A stretch of 64,000 nt of DNA, taken from Harmonia axyridis (lineage: Eukaryota > Arthropoda > Insecta > Coleoptera > Coccinellidae). This document shows, one piece after another, positions 35,516-46,290 of this stretch. A program made the position numbers and the translations under genes. The stretch covers positions 45,539,720 through 45,603,719 of the forward strand of contig NC_059504.1 of the NCBI RefSeq assembly GCF_914767665.1, in the 5' to 3' direction. The notes beneath the pieces were generated by a model, which saw only the letters and a list, made by a program, of their open reading frames with translations, did no database searches and was not told where the DNA came from. Each line of letters starts with the position of its first letter. Position 1 is the stretch's first letter.

Positions 35516-38500
35516 GTGATTTTTTTTTCTGAATGTTGGTTATAAAGGGAGTTTTTTTTAGAGCTATAGAACTTTAAATTGCAATAAAACAACGATGGAT
35601 TATTCGATTGACATGAATTCTATTTATCCGCAAGATAATTTTGTGGCATTACTTTTTGAACATTTGTAGCCGTATATCGGCAATAACACGGCGAATGTTG
35701 TCTTCCAAATGGTCAAGGGTTTGTGGCTTATCCGCATCGACCAATGATTTTACATAGCCCCACAGAAAGTAGTCTAGCGGTGTTAAATCACAAGATCTTG
35801 GAGGCCAATTCACAGGTCCAAAACGTGAAATTAGGCGGTTACCAAACGTGTCTTTCAAATAAATCGATTGTGGCACGAGCTGTGTGACATATTGCGCCGT
35901 CTTGTTGGAACCACAGCTCCTGGACATCATGGTTGTTCAATTCAGGAATGGAAAAGTTAGTAATCATGGCTCTATACCGATCACCATTGACTGTAACGTA
36001 CCTCCAATTTAGGAACAATCGAATCAAAATAGGTATGTCATTTCGAGTAATTTTTGGTTCAAACTTCGTTATCAAATCTTTCTTTCTCATATTACAGATA
36101 TGAGTAAACGTTGTCTTAAAAAAAAGTTTTTCGATTCAATTGCAGAATACCACTTTGTGTTATGGAATACGCATACCACATACGTATTCTGAAACTCAAA
36201 AAAAAAAAAAAAATGCTGGAATCGATTCGAAAATGAATTAATATAAGTAACTCGAATTAAAAAAAATTGGTCCTATAAGTGTTATTGAACGAAAATTAAA
36301 AAATAAAAGTTTGAAGCACGCAGTGTTCCCAAGCGGTCACCCATCCAAGTACTAAAAAGTTTTTCGATTCGTTTGCAGAATACCATATTGTGTTATGGAA
36401 TACGCATACCACATACGTATTCTGAAACTCAAATAATAAAATATGCTGGAATCGATTCGAAAATGAATTAATATAGGTAACTCGAATTAAAAAAAATTGG
36501 TCCTATAAGTGTTATTGAAGGAAAATAAAAAGCTTACAGCACGCAGTGTTCGAATCGATTCGAAAATGAATTAATATAGGTAACTCGAATTAAAAAAAAT
36601 TGGTCCTATAAGTGTTATCGAAGGAAAATAAAAAGCTTACAGCACGCAGTGTTCCCAAGCGGTCACCCATCCAAGTACTAACTGCGCCCGACGCTGCTTG
36701 GCTGCAGTGATCTGACGAGAACTGGCTTTTTCAGCGTGGTATGGCCGTAAACAACGAATATTAGGGGTATCTGGTATATGAAGTATCCCTTTCATCATAG
36801 ATTATATTCTTACTTTTACAAGTATATGGAAGCTAGCAAAGAACTGTGATTAGTTTCGGAATGAAAGAAGTATGAGCAAGAGTAAAATTCCCAGTATTTC
36901 CATATCTCGCGGTATTTTTGGACGATTTTTATAAAATTTGTTATATGTATATGTTCAGATGGGGTTCAAAGTGATTCAAACTATTTTACTATTTTTTGTG
37001 AATGCAGTACGAGTAATTGTAAATGAGTAATTGAGTAAATGCAGTAAATTGCATACTCACCAATTTGAAAAGGCTCAATATTTGCATTATCTACGTTATT
37101 TTTGCGTTGTGCATGCATGAATTAGCAAAATCTTCACGGCAGATACCTGAAAGTGTTTCAAGTTGTATAATGGAAAATGTGAATGAATTTCTCGTCGTAA
37201 CGTACCTAACGTAAATTTTGATAAAGTAAAATTTCAAATAAGAAATGTTATCCCTGCCGAACTGTCTACCTACATCTGAATACCTACCTACCTACGATAA
37301 AAAATTTTTAAATATCAATTCAAATGATGAAAATGAGATATGCCGGCATATGATTTGCGCCGATATGCAGAAATATTTGTGAATATCTTAGGTCCGGTAG
37401 AAAAGCTCTTCGCGAAATTCTGCAGCATTTTCACGTGAGAGGGATTTAAAATCTTATAGCCAGCTTTTCAGTCTCTTCCGAACAAAAAACAACAAATTTC
37501 AATTGTTGATACCTAAAGGTAGGTACATAAAAACTCATTAATTTCAAAATGATATTGGTTAGTGTGAATCTTAGTCAAAAACAGCAGGTCGATAGGTATC
37601 TACAAGTGTAGAAAGGTTCCCAGCGTGAAATTATTAGTTAACCAATTAACAACATAATTGAAAATTAGCTCACTGTGTCAATGGTGGCAACACTTGAATA
37701 CACTCATTTTCAGGCCCAGGTCCTTTTCGGCCAATTATTACCACTTTCGTTTCATTACAATCATACTTGAACATCAGGAAATGAGTTAGAGAACAACATC
37801 TTGTAACCTCCAATACATTCATGTGGATTAGATACCTAACAGGCCAATTGAAAAGTCCCCGGTCTACCATAGTAGTCAACATTGTTACCTTCGAGGGCGA
37901 TTATAGCAATCTTTCAACTTATCGATACCATTTTTGTAATATGATAAAACAGCACTTTTTTTCTTCAAATGGGGCCGTTTTTTAACGATTTCATCCTTGA
38001 AACGATTCAATAACGCTATATAATAATCGCTGTTGATGGTCTGGCCCTTTTGGAGGTGATCAATGAATTGAATATATACCTTGCGCATTCCAGAATACTG
38101 TTGCCATAACCTTGCCAGCTGATTGTTGTGTTCTTCCTCGCTTTGGATTCGGTTAATCGTGTGCAGTCCACTCAGCTGACTGTCGATTGCACTCCGGAGT
38201 GAAATGATGGAGCTATGTTTCATCCATTGTCACATATCGACAAAAATTTCAAGTTTATTGCACTTAAACAGCTTCAAACACTGCTCAGAATCATTAGCAC
38301 GTTGGTACTTTTGATCGATTGTGAGCCTTCGCGGCACACATTTTGCACACAGATTTCTCATGTTTGAATATTCGTGAATGATATTATATGCAGGTTCAGA
38401 TGATATTTTCACAATGTCTGCTATCTCGATCAACTCCACTTTACGGTCATTCAAAATTATTCTGTGAACTTTTTTGATTTTTTCGTCGGTGACAGCCTCT

Positions 38501-41500
38501 TTTGGGTGTCCACTGCATTCGCCGTCTTCGGTGCTCATTTCACCACGTTAGAACTCAGCATACCAATCATTGATAGTTGATTTTCAGGGGTGCAGACTCC
38601 GTAAACTCTTCATCAAGCCAAGATTTAGCTTCAACTATATTTTTTTTCCAAAAAGAAATATTTTATCAGCTAACGAAATTCTTTTTTTTCCTTCTTTCTT
38701 CAAATAACAAAAGTGGCTACACTCACAACGCAATATCTCACAAACTAATGGTCGGACTGCTGTCAAACTTTGACAGCGTACGTATCGTTTGAAGGTTGGT
38801 ACTAACTGAAAATCTTATGGATTTAATACTAGCACCACCATCTGTGCATCAGACCGGGGACTTTTCAAGTGGCCTTATACTTATTTACTATATAAGATTG
38901 CATAAAAATTCAATGTCCATCATTCATCAGCGCTTGCCAGTCTCTTTTGGGATTACCCAAATTCTTTAAAAATGCTGGTATATCCACTCGTTAGATTCTG
39001 TCTAGGATAATTCGATCTGAAACTAAGGGTTTTCGGTACTTCCCTCTCTTCCGTAGGAGGTGCTGTTGAATAAAATGACAATATTTCCATGGAAACAATA
39101 GTACCTACAGGTACGCTTCTTAAAATTTAGTCTGGAATTTTGAATGGCCGGAACCCAGACTAAATTAAAGACTCAATTAAAGGAAATGAAGAGGCCAACG
39201 AACCAGAAAAAGAAGCACATATTCCTTTCATTGGCCTAGAATCTTTCTGTGGTATAGGCAAATGTACCTGCAAGAAAGAGTTTCAGTAGAAGAAAGAGTA
39301 ACACTCTGGAGGAATCTTCCTGGGTTGGATCCTACAAAAAAAGTTTCTTTGAAACTTTGAATCTGCAAGATTTAAAAAATATCTGGATCGTAGCAAGAAT
39401 ATGCTACACTTCCGCACTGGATTTCTTGCTGCCTCTGAAAGCATCACATGAGAATAAATCTAGAAGAAAACGTCCAGTGCAGATTCTGAGTGGTGGAGGA
39501 GGAAACTCCGAATCAACTGGTGAAGGAATGCCTCACCATCGCTAGCCAACGCAAAAAATGCTTTGGACAAAAGACTTGTAGGAATCAGGAAGTAACCTCC
39601 TTGAAGCTAAGTGGAGTTCATAAGAACTCTGTAACTGAAGGGTGAGCTGTAGATTACGACGACTAATGGCAAGAAAAGTTCTGATGAGGGCACAATAGAC
39701 TATAAGGCCACGGTGCAATGAAAACCCCCTCAAATCTTAATTCTAAAAGTTATTTTTTAAGTCACATTTGAAAAGTCGCCCCTTTTATTCAAAAAATTTT
39801 CAGGAGTAAGTATTTCTAAGCCTCTAAGGCGTACCCTGAGAGTACCTACACTACTTCTAATTCTGATAGTGTCAGTACGTCAGACAATCGGACTGCCTTA
39901 CCCTTTCACTTGATGGACCACCTATACCTTTTTGTTTAAGTTTACTTTAAGAGTTTAGATTTGGTCCAGTGCGTCAATACCAGGAATAACATGCATCTGA
40001 CTGGAAGGCACCTATTGAAATTATGAATTAAATTTTATTTTTTTTTCAGCTGATGGGAATTTGGTACGGCATTGAAATCATTGACCACGAAAGCGAAAGA
40101 CATTACGTTCGACAAGTGCAGTCATGTCCAATAATACACATATCAGAAGACAGATCATTCAATCCCTTGTATCAAGACTACAACAACTATAATTACAACT
40201 ACGCAAGAAGAGGTTACGACACCTACGATCTGACAACTGACAGATCAAGAACATATCCTTACGATCCATCCACATACACCAGGAATCCCTACAGCGTGGA
40301 CCCTTACAACAAAGATCCTTATAACAGGGACAGAGATCCTTACCGGAGGACACCACAATATAGGGATCCATTAAATAGAGATCCCTATTCTAGGAACCCA
40401 TATCCCACGTAAGTAAAGAATTTCATCACTTGTCCAATATATTAGGTCTACAACTTTGCTTCCACCGTATTGCAAGAGATGGTTGTAGTGGTAGTTGAAA
40501 TAAATAGATGTCATACATAAGCTAAGGTATTTGTTAACATAACGCCATCGAAATATTAATCGCTTTGTGTCTGCATCGTAAAGTTATTCTCTATTAAACA
40601 TGTCAGCTTATGAGCCAAATTCTTATAATTTGCGGGAGGTCTTGATTTTCCCTTTTAAAATGAACAAATCTGCGACTGAGGCTCATCGAATGCTCTCAAA
40701 TGCCTATGGTGAGGCCGCTATTAGTAGAAAGAACGTACCGAGAGTGGTTTCAACGCTTCGAAAATGGTGATTTTGACGTCGAAGACCAGTATGGTGGTGG
40801 AAGAAAGTCATGAGAATGACAAGGAAATTGGATTCCCAGAGATGGTGAACGACGTTTGTTGGCTTGTGAACAGCTGCTTGCAAGGCAAAGACGGAATAGA
40901 TTTCTGCATCGCATTGTGACTGAAAAAAAAAATCGAATATTCACGGTTCCAAGGTCGTAGTGTATTATGAGTTGTTGAAACCGACTGAAACAATCACAGG
41001 CGATCGTTATCGAACGCAATTAATACGTTTGAGCCGAGCATTGAAAGACAAACCGAAAGGATGGGAGAAATCTGTGGCCAGCTATGAACAATACTTTGAA
41101 TCATAAATTTCGGAAAAAAACGGCGGAAGCAAATTTGTACGCTTATGTCACTTAATTCATTCAACATAATTCAAAAGGACCAGTTACATTCTATGTTAAA
41201 CCATCCAGCTTTCAAACAGATAGATTCTATGGATCTACATAGCCTGCAATAGCGTTGCTATATCACTGATTAATTTTATGGGTTCACCTTCATCAAGACC
41301 TTGAAGTTTATTGTTGCCCCATCAAAACTGTTTTCAACACTGCATCATTTACAACTCTTCTTCCAGTTTCAGAGTTCTACTGAACTCCAAAATCTCTTAC
41401 AAATTCCTCGTTCAAAGTATTTTTGCGTTGACTTGCAAAGACGAGGTATTTTATGACCAGATGATTAGGAGTTTCTTCCTTTTCCCCACAAAATCAGCTC

Positions 41501-44500
41501 GAGTCAATTTCCGAAAACCCTACTCTCATTAGATCCATCTTGAGACGACAATGCTCTTTGAGGAAGCCCGTGAGGAGGTGCAGCATGTTATTACCAAGAT
41601 CCAAATATTTCCGTTTTGGAGTGATTCATCCATCGAAGATTCCACCAAAGTTTTATGATTTTCGATACTGTTAACGGAACCATAAACCTTAGGAGCCTTT
41701 TGTTAGATCATGAGTATCCAGGACTGGCTTTCCCATGTCTGTAAATGGTTTTAAGAACAGCCAACAAAAGATATTTGCACCGACAGTATCCTCTCAGCAG
41801 TCCCACCATTATCTGAAGCTCAGCTCATGGCAGCTTCAAGAGCTTTCTGGCCGAATTCGGTAAAAGTGCCACAAATTTATTTGCCTAAGCAAGACCGAAA
41901 ATGTTCTTTCAGATGGTTATTGCCCAACTTCCATTGTTGGACCGCTGCTTTATATTGGTCTTTTCCAAGCTCCACAGAAAGATTCAAGGCCAACAGGTGT
42001 CAAACCATGATGGTCTTATGGCAAGTTCATCGGCTTTTTTTTCATTTGTCAGCTTCAAGAGCTTTCTAAATAGGTCGTTGAAAGCACCACAAACTTCTCT
42101 GTCTGAGTGAGATCGGGAGTGTTTCTTTAGAGTTATTTTATTATCCAGCTCACATTGTTGGATCGCTGCCTTGTATTGGTCTTTTCCAAACGCACAAAAA
42201 GGCTCAAGACCAAAAGGTGTTAACCATGATGCTCTTGTTGCAAGTTCATCGGCTCTTTCATTTCTACCCATAGTTAGAATACTGTTTATCCTCTTGCCAG
42301 TTGTTTTATGGTATTACAACACTCCCTTGTCAACAGACGCCCTTGGCTATGTGATTCCAGGGACCTCAGCGTGATACTATTGCATTATATCCCGCAATAG
42401 TCAAGATATATAGTGAATGTCTTTGGTTTCGTCAAAAAGTAGCTCGGTATCGCGAAAACCTCATCTCTCTATCTCTACTCATATCCGAGAAACCCATCAA
42501 AATTCACAAATTTGGTGCACCCAATGCTCACACATCAGTTTTTACTGCTTTACTATAATGTATAAATCAAGGTGTGGTTTGATCACCCTCACTGATTCTT
42601 GAAGGAAAAGTAAAACTGAAAAACTATCCCTAAAATATTCTCATTCTCCTCAGAAGTTACCCGAACCACAGAGATCATTATAATCCAGATCCCTACAACA
42701 GAGATCACGTAGATGGGGGCCGATACGATATAAACCGCGTCACCAACAGAGGTTACAACGATCACAGGCTGCCAAATTTCGACAGACGATACCACCCCGA
42801 TCGTTATCCACCAGTAGGATATGGTAGGAAGTTCTACGATGAAGTCAAGAGGTTGAGGTTGCTATGGGATGAAAACGGAGTCAGTACAGAGTACATGGTC
42901 AGGTTGAACGTATCAATGCCTGGTTTCTGGATCAGTTCTGGACCAAACAATGGTGAGTTTAGCATATAATGGGTGTTTTTTTTCGAGGTATATAACTTTA
43001 GTTGGCATTACTGTTCAAGATGGCGACCGATTTAACAGCTGTCAAGTGATTTATTCTCAGTTTGGTTTGGCAATTCCTCATGAATAGACTCACGCCCGAA
43101 CAACGCTTGCAAATAGTGCAATTTTATTTCGAAAATAATGGTTCTGTGCGGAATACGTATCGCGCACTACGTCCATTTTATTTTGTTTAGCGATGAAGCG
43201 CACTTCTGGTTGAATGGCTACGTCAACAAACAAAACTGCCGCATTTGGAGTGTATGTCGAAACACCGTTACATCCAGAAAAACTGACTGTCTGGTGCGCT
43301 TTATGGGCTGGTGGAATCATTGGTCCGTACTTCTTCAAAAACGATGATGGCCAGAACGTTACAGTCAATGGTGATCGGCATAGAGCCATGATTACTAACT
43401 TTTTCATTCCTGAATTGAACAACTATGATGTCCAAGAGCTGTGGATCCAACAAGACGGCTCAACATGTCACACAGCTCGTGCCACAATCGATTTATTGAA
43501 AGACACGTTTGGTGACCGCCTAATTTCACATTTTGGACCTGTGAATTGGCCTCCAAGATCTTGTGATTTAACACCGCTAGACTACTTTCTGTGGGGCTAT
43601 GTAAAGTCATTGGTCTATGCGGATAAGCCACAAACCCTTGACCAGTTGGAAGACAACATTCGCCGTGTTATTGCCGATATACGGTCACAAATGTTGGAAA
43701 AAGTCATCGAAAATTGTACGTCCAGATTGGACTACATCCGAGCCAGCCGTGGAGGTCATATGCCAGAAATCAAATTTGAAATGTAATGACACAAGATTAT
43801 CTTGCGGATAAATAAAATTCATGTCAATCGAATAATCCATCGTTGTTTTATTGCAATTTAATGTTCTATAGCTCTAAAAAGAACACCCTTTATGATCATT
43901 GTTTTTCATTTCTAATATTGAAGAAAAAAATTGAAATAAGAGGTCAATTCTGGCTACAATTGAAAGATAACCCACCTTCCAGGAGTTACACCTGAAGAGG
44001 ATCGAAATTGATTCCTCATTTATCACTTGGTGAAACATAATTTCAATATTAATAACTTAACTATACGTTTCACAATTTTTCCCCAAGGGGGATGTTAGCA
44101 ACGGCCAAATCATGATCGATTAATAATTTGGTGAGGCTTACTCAACCAAAATTGAACATACTGAGGTAACATCCTCAGTAAGGCTATCTAGTGATCCATA
44201 CCTTTTATACCTCCAAACCTCCTGCAATGTTACAGAATCTGCTCCAAGGTTTCGAACATAACTTCTTAGTAGTGTTGAAATAAATGGAATAGGTATAGTT
44301 TCTAATATATTTTTTCATCAGGTTCATCTCTGGACCCTCAAGTGAGTCATTTTGGCGGTACACTCCAAGTTTTGAAGGTGGTTGGCACCCATTTGGTACT
44401 CAACTTCTGCCACCAGCTTCCAGACAAAAGACACTACACAGTGATACTTTCAAGGTCTCCTAGCTTAAGCTTCTATGACATCAGTGGAGTGCATGGTCTG

Positions 44501-44617
44501 CTCCATATGAAAGGTTTGGATACTAACAATATCAAGAAAGTTTGCAACAAGGGAATGGAGAACGTACTGAATCAAATATTGCTATTTATGACAGTTGGTG
44601 TTGTTTTTTTTAGGTAA
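35402..44617 (+). CDS. Secreted lipocalin-like protein with a Tyr/Asn/Asp/Arg-rich insert (4 exons)
   Basis: Exons 35402-35515, 40050-40408, 42654-42952 and 44322-44617 join in frame through GT-AG introns to 355 codons. Residues 1-19 are a hydrophobic signal peptide (MFVNLLFFFSVLLPLRCFG), so the protein is probably secreted. Residues 41-44 read GIWY, the GxW motif at the start of a lipocalin barrel, followed by SCPIIHISED (63-72). Residues about 74-216 are low complexity, rich in Tyr, Asn, Asp, Arg and Pro with repeated RDPY/NPY units. A folded part resumes at VKRLRLLWDENG and continues with PGFWISSGP and HLVLNFCHQLP; Cys are spread as for disulfides. The C-terminus (341-355) is hydrophobic, which might be a GPI signal. 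Lipocalins bind small hydrophobic ligands, but the ligand here is unknown. The gene structure is firm; the lipocalin call is moderate. Confidence 0.75.
35545..36000 (-). mobile_element. DD41D (rosa-type) copy 5, truncated, in intron 1
   Basis: Right terminus at 35545 (AAGGGAGTTTTTTTTAGAGC, preceded by TA). Transposase C-terminal sequence runs on the minus strand to about 36000 (VTVNGDRYRAMITNF, ELWFQQDGA, LTPLDYFLWGYVKSLV). There it breaks off against CCTCCAATTTAGGAAC, a dispersed repeat also seen at 8893. A frame change lies near 35860. The family's deletion junction is not included, so it cannot be said whether this was a full-length copy. Confidence 0.85.
36121..36634 (-). repeat. 5S rDNA spacer repeats with truncated 5S pieces
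   Basis: The block GATTCGAAAATGAATTAATA ... TTGGTCCTATAAGTGTTAT occurs three times (about 36210, 36450 and 36553). Two copies are joined to partial 5S rRNA 3' ends: about 40 nt at 36316-36355 (ending AAGTACTAA) and 19 nt at 36532-36550 (ending AGTGTTC). These are incomplete tandem units beside the complete gene, as expected after unequal exchange within a small 5S cluster. Confidence 0.8.
36635..36752 (-). rRNA. 5S ribosomal RNA gene (complete)
   Basis: 118 nt on the minus strand. The reverse complement holds CCATACCACGCTGA, GTTCTCGTCAGATCAC, AAGCAGCGTCGGGCG (internal promoter region), AGTACTTGGATGGGTGACCG and GGGAACACTGCG in the order of animal 5S rRNA. The ends GTTTACGGC and GCTGTAAGC pair into an uninterrupted helix I with G-U pairs, and a TTTTT run follows at once (36634-36630), the usual Pol III stop. 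These features suggest a functional gene rather than a pseudogene. It lies antisense in intron 1 of the lipocalin-like gene. A 5S-headed SINE is unlikely because the terminator follows directly. Confidence 0.85.
36753..37838. other. Intron 1 sequence, no feature recognised
   Basis: AT-rich intron; no coding or repeat structure identified. The 70-codon minus frame at 37670-37882 lies mostly outside the mariner to its right and matches nothing. Confidence 0.4.
37839..38875 (-). mobile_element. Second mariner family, internally deleted, in intron 1
   Basis: 1,037 bp with terminal inverted repeats CCAATTGAAAAGTCCCCGGT (from about 37843) and ACCGGGGACTTTTCAAGTGG (38853-38872), TA on both sides. 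The minus-strand transposase is in pieces: GECSGHPKEAVTDEKIKKVH and LCAKCVPRRLTIDQKYQR (38538-38230), then TINSDYYIALLNRFKDEI and KRPHLKKKSAVLSYYKNGID (38223-37885). Between LKKKSAVL and SYYKNG the whole segment carrying the second and third catalytic Asp is missing. The copy is dead. Confidence 0.85.
38876..39165. other. Intron 1 sequence, no feature recognised
   Basis: Short AT-rich spacer between the mariner and a LINE fragment. Confidence 0.4.
39170..39665 (+). pseudogene. LINE RNase H tail fragment in intron 1
   Basis: Reads GNEEANEPEKEAHIPFIGLE (end of RNase H), FESARFKKYLDRSKNMLHF after a frameshift, then FCVVEEETPNQLVKECLTIA, a zinc-knuckle-like tail that has lost one Cys. This layout matches the LINE 3' end at 11521-11935. 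Multiple frameshifts show it is old. Confidence 0.65.
39666..40049. other. End of intron 1
   Basis: AT-rich sequence ending in the polypyrimidine tract and acceptor TTTTTTTTCAG at 40039-40049. Confidence 0.5.
40050..40408 (+). CDS. Lipocalin-like gene, exon 2 (GxW motif and repeat insert)
   Basis: Follows TTTTTTTTCAG and begins L-MGIWYGIEII in frame with exon 1. The second half encodes the RDPY/NPY-rich insert. Ends CCCAC|GTAAGT, leaving two bases of a Thr codon. Confidence 0.75.
40445..41143 (+). mobile_element. Mariner copy 2, internally deleted, in intron 2
   Basis: 699 bp; ends GTCTACAACTTTGCTTCCAC and GGCGGAAGCAAATTTGTACG with TA flanks. It keeps the transposase start (REVLIFPFKMNKSATEAHRM in pieces, RTYREWFQRFENGDFDVEDQ) and then jumps, skipping the catalytic centre, to remains such as ETITGDRYRTQLIRLSRALK. 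It belongs to the same family as 29403-30577. Confidence 0.85.
41290..42275 (-). pseudogene. LINE RNase H and tail, antisense in intron 2
   Basis: The minus-strand frame 42271-41984 begins MGRNERADELATRASWL, the last conserved block of an RNase H domain. A second, similar block (KKADELAIRPSWFDTCWP) follows within the same frame, so two tails are joined or duplicated. Further along, MVGLLRGYCRCKYLL and a zinc-knuckle-like stretch (CGEKEETPNHLV, with one position lost) are readable with frame changes down to about 41430. Confidence 0.65.
42654..42952 (+). CDS. Lipocalin-like gene, exon 3
   Basis: After CTCATTCTCCTCAG the exon completes the Thr codon and reads SYPNHRDHYNPDPYNRDH, continuing the insert, then KRLRLLWDENGVSTEYMVRL and PGFWISSGPNN. 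Donor CAATG|GTGAGT; one base of a Gly codon is carried over. Confidence 0.75.
42969..43890 (+). mobile_element. DD41D (rosa-type) deletion derivative, copy 3, in intron 3
   Basis: 922 bp between TA at 42967 and TA at 43891; ends ATGGGTGTTTTTTTTCGAGG and AGAACACCCTT. The deletion junction CCATTTTATTTTGTTTAGCG lies near 43173-43193 and is shared with the other copies. The insertion is only 16 bp inside intron 3, close to the 5' splice site. Confidence 0.9.
43080..43786 (+). pseudogene. Internally deleted DD41D transposase (copy 3)
   Basis: The N-terminal piece MNRLTPEQRLQIVQFYFENN...TYRALRPFYFV ends in TAG at the junction; SDEAHFWLNGYVNKQN begins in a different frame. A further small deletion near 43252 (after RIWS) shifts the frame again before YVETPLHPEKLTVW. 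The C-terminal part is open to 43786, with QQDGS (Ala to Ser) and LTPLDYFLWG. Confidence 0.82.
43891..44321. other. Rest of intron 3
   Basis: AT-rich intron sequence ending at the acceptor TTTTTCATCAG. No other feature seen. Confidence 0.45.
44322..44617 (+). CDS. Lipocalin-like gene, exon 4 (C-terminus)
   Basis: Completes the Gly codon, then SSLDPQVSHFGGTLQVLKVV, HLVLNFCHQLPDKRHYTVIL, IKKVCNKGMENVLNQ and a hydrophobic end before TAA. Confidence 0.75.
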
Positions 44618-44670
44618 TGGAGACCTGAACTTTTGTATGAAGATATTGTTTTTTTGTAAGATATGTTTTG

Positions 44671-44676
44671 AATAAA
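44671..44676 (+). terminator. Polyadenylation signal AATAAA
   Basis: AATAAA 54 bp past the stop codon of the lipocalin-like gene, followed by T-rich sequence. This is a plausible cleavage signal; no transcript data support it here. Confidence 0.5.
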
Positions 44677-46290
44677 TTTTTTGTACTCGTTTCTTTACTT
44701 ATGGTTTTCATTACATATCATGTGTGGATTCATGATAAGGTGAAAGAAAATGAATTTTGTTTTTGTGGTTTTCGTATCATTGAAGTCGATTTTCAAAACT
44801 TTACAACTTTAAAAAATTATACAGGGTGGTTCATGAAGACCGTTGGATACAATATTTCAAAGAAAACCTCGAGATAAACACTTGAAATTTTATAGTTGAG
44901 CCTTGTTGGGAGCTATGAATTGTTTTTGAGAATGACGTCATGAATCTTTACATTCAAGACATTTTCATAACGTTTCTTCAGAGATTCTTACCCACCCAGC
45001 ATCCCTGTTCACTCTCTATCCTGTTTAACAAATACTGAATCAATCTCTTCAATATGTCTAATAAGTCCAGTAGACCAGTTTTCATTTTACCTGGAAAAAA
45101 TTCCGAACTTATTGAAACTTTTACAGGTTATTCGGGGTTGGTATGAGATGACTGTCAAGTTATCCAATACGAGTACTCTGTGCTAATTACTCAAAAGAAC
45201 CTCAAAATTCTAGGAATTTTTTTGGTTTTTCGCTCATAACTTATAAACTAAGGTGTTTTGGACGGAAATAGCCAATATCAAAGTTGTAGAGCATTGAATT
45301 CGCTACAATTTTGTATGTATAAACTTTTTCCTAAACCTAATATCAACCGAGATACACCCGATCAAAACTGGAAGAATTTATTCAAAATCGCAAAAATTTA
45401 AAAAAAAACGAAGGTTTTGACCCTCTAACTTTCAATCTTTCTAACATAACTCAGCTTGTTGAGATCAATAAATAATAACCATCAGGAAAATTGAAGGATA
45501 TAATTGGAAGAAGAATAATATTAGTATACACAATAACACAAGCATAGGTACATATACACATTTGCGCCCGCAGAAATTTTTCTCAAGGGGGGCAAAATGA
45601 ACATAATTGAAAAACAATAAGGCATCCATGATTGTCGTAGGCGACATCAGTATTCCGTTTCTTTCTATTTCTGTATTTATATTTATCACCAGCGTCTACT
45701 CTGAATTTCAAAAGATCACTAAAAGTGGTACAGGGTGGACAAAAATACAATAGTTTCGTGTGTGCTCATAAAATAACGCATAATATTCTTTATTAGTTAA
45801 ATTAACAATATTATTAAAAATACTTATTGTCTAGCGCTAATTGGTTTGAATGTAACACCCTGTAGTTTGTTACATTTTTAGATTAATAAAAATGTGCTGT
45901 TTCCAAACATGTTTGGTACTTTGGTCTAGCAGACAGAATATGAAAGAAATTATTTCTTATTTTTATAAATTTTTATCAATCTAAAGAGTAATCGGAAAAT
46001 TGAGTCAAAATGGGGGTATTCCATTAAAAAAAAATGGCGCTGACGTCATTACTCGAAAGTAATTCACCCTGTATATTAGATTATTATTTTAAAATACGGT
46101 AAATTAAAATGAAGAATCGACATGTTTCAGGATTATTTCAAAATGGTCTGTTTAGCTGAAAATGAATTTTGTTCCATACTTAACGGTTACGGACGCAGTG
46201 TATAAGATGAATTTATAAACAAATTGACACGCATGGAGTACTTTCGGTTCCATGATTTTTCTTCACCCAAGAAGTGCTCAACGCGCCTAA
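44677..46290. other. Intergenic, scattered small repeats
   Basis: AT-rich. Words such as ACAGGGTGGTTCATGAAGAC (44821), TACAGGGTGGACAAAAATAC (45729) and TTCACCCTGTATATTAGA (46065) look like ends of MITEs, but I could not pair them into whole elements. No gene recognised. Confidence 0.4.
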
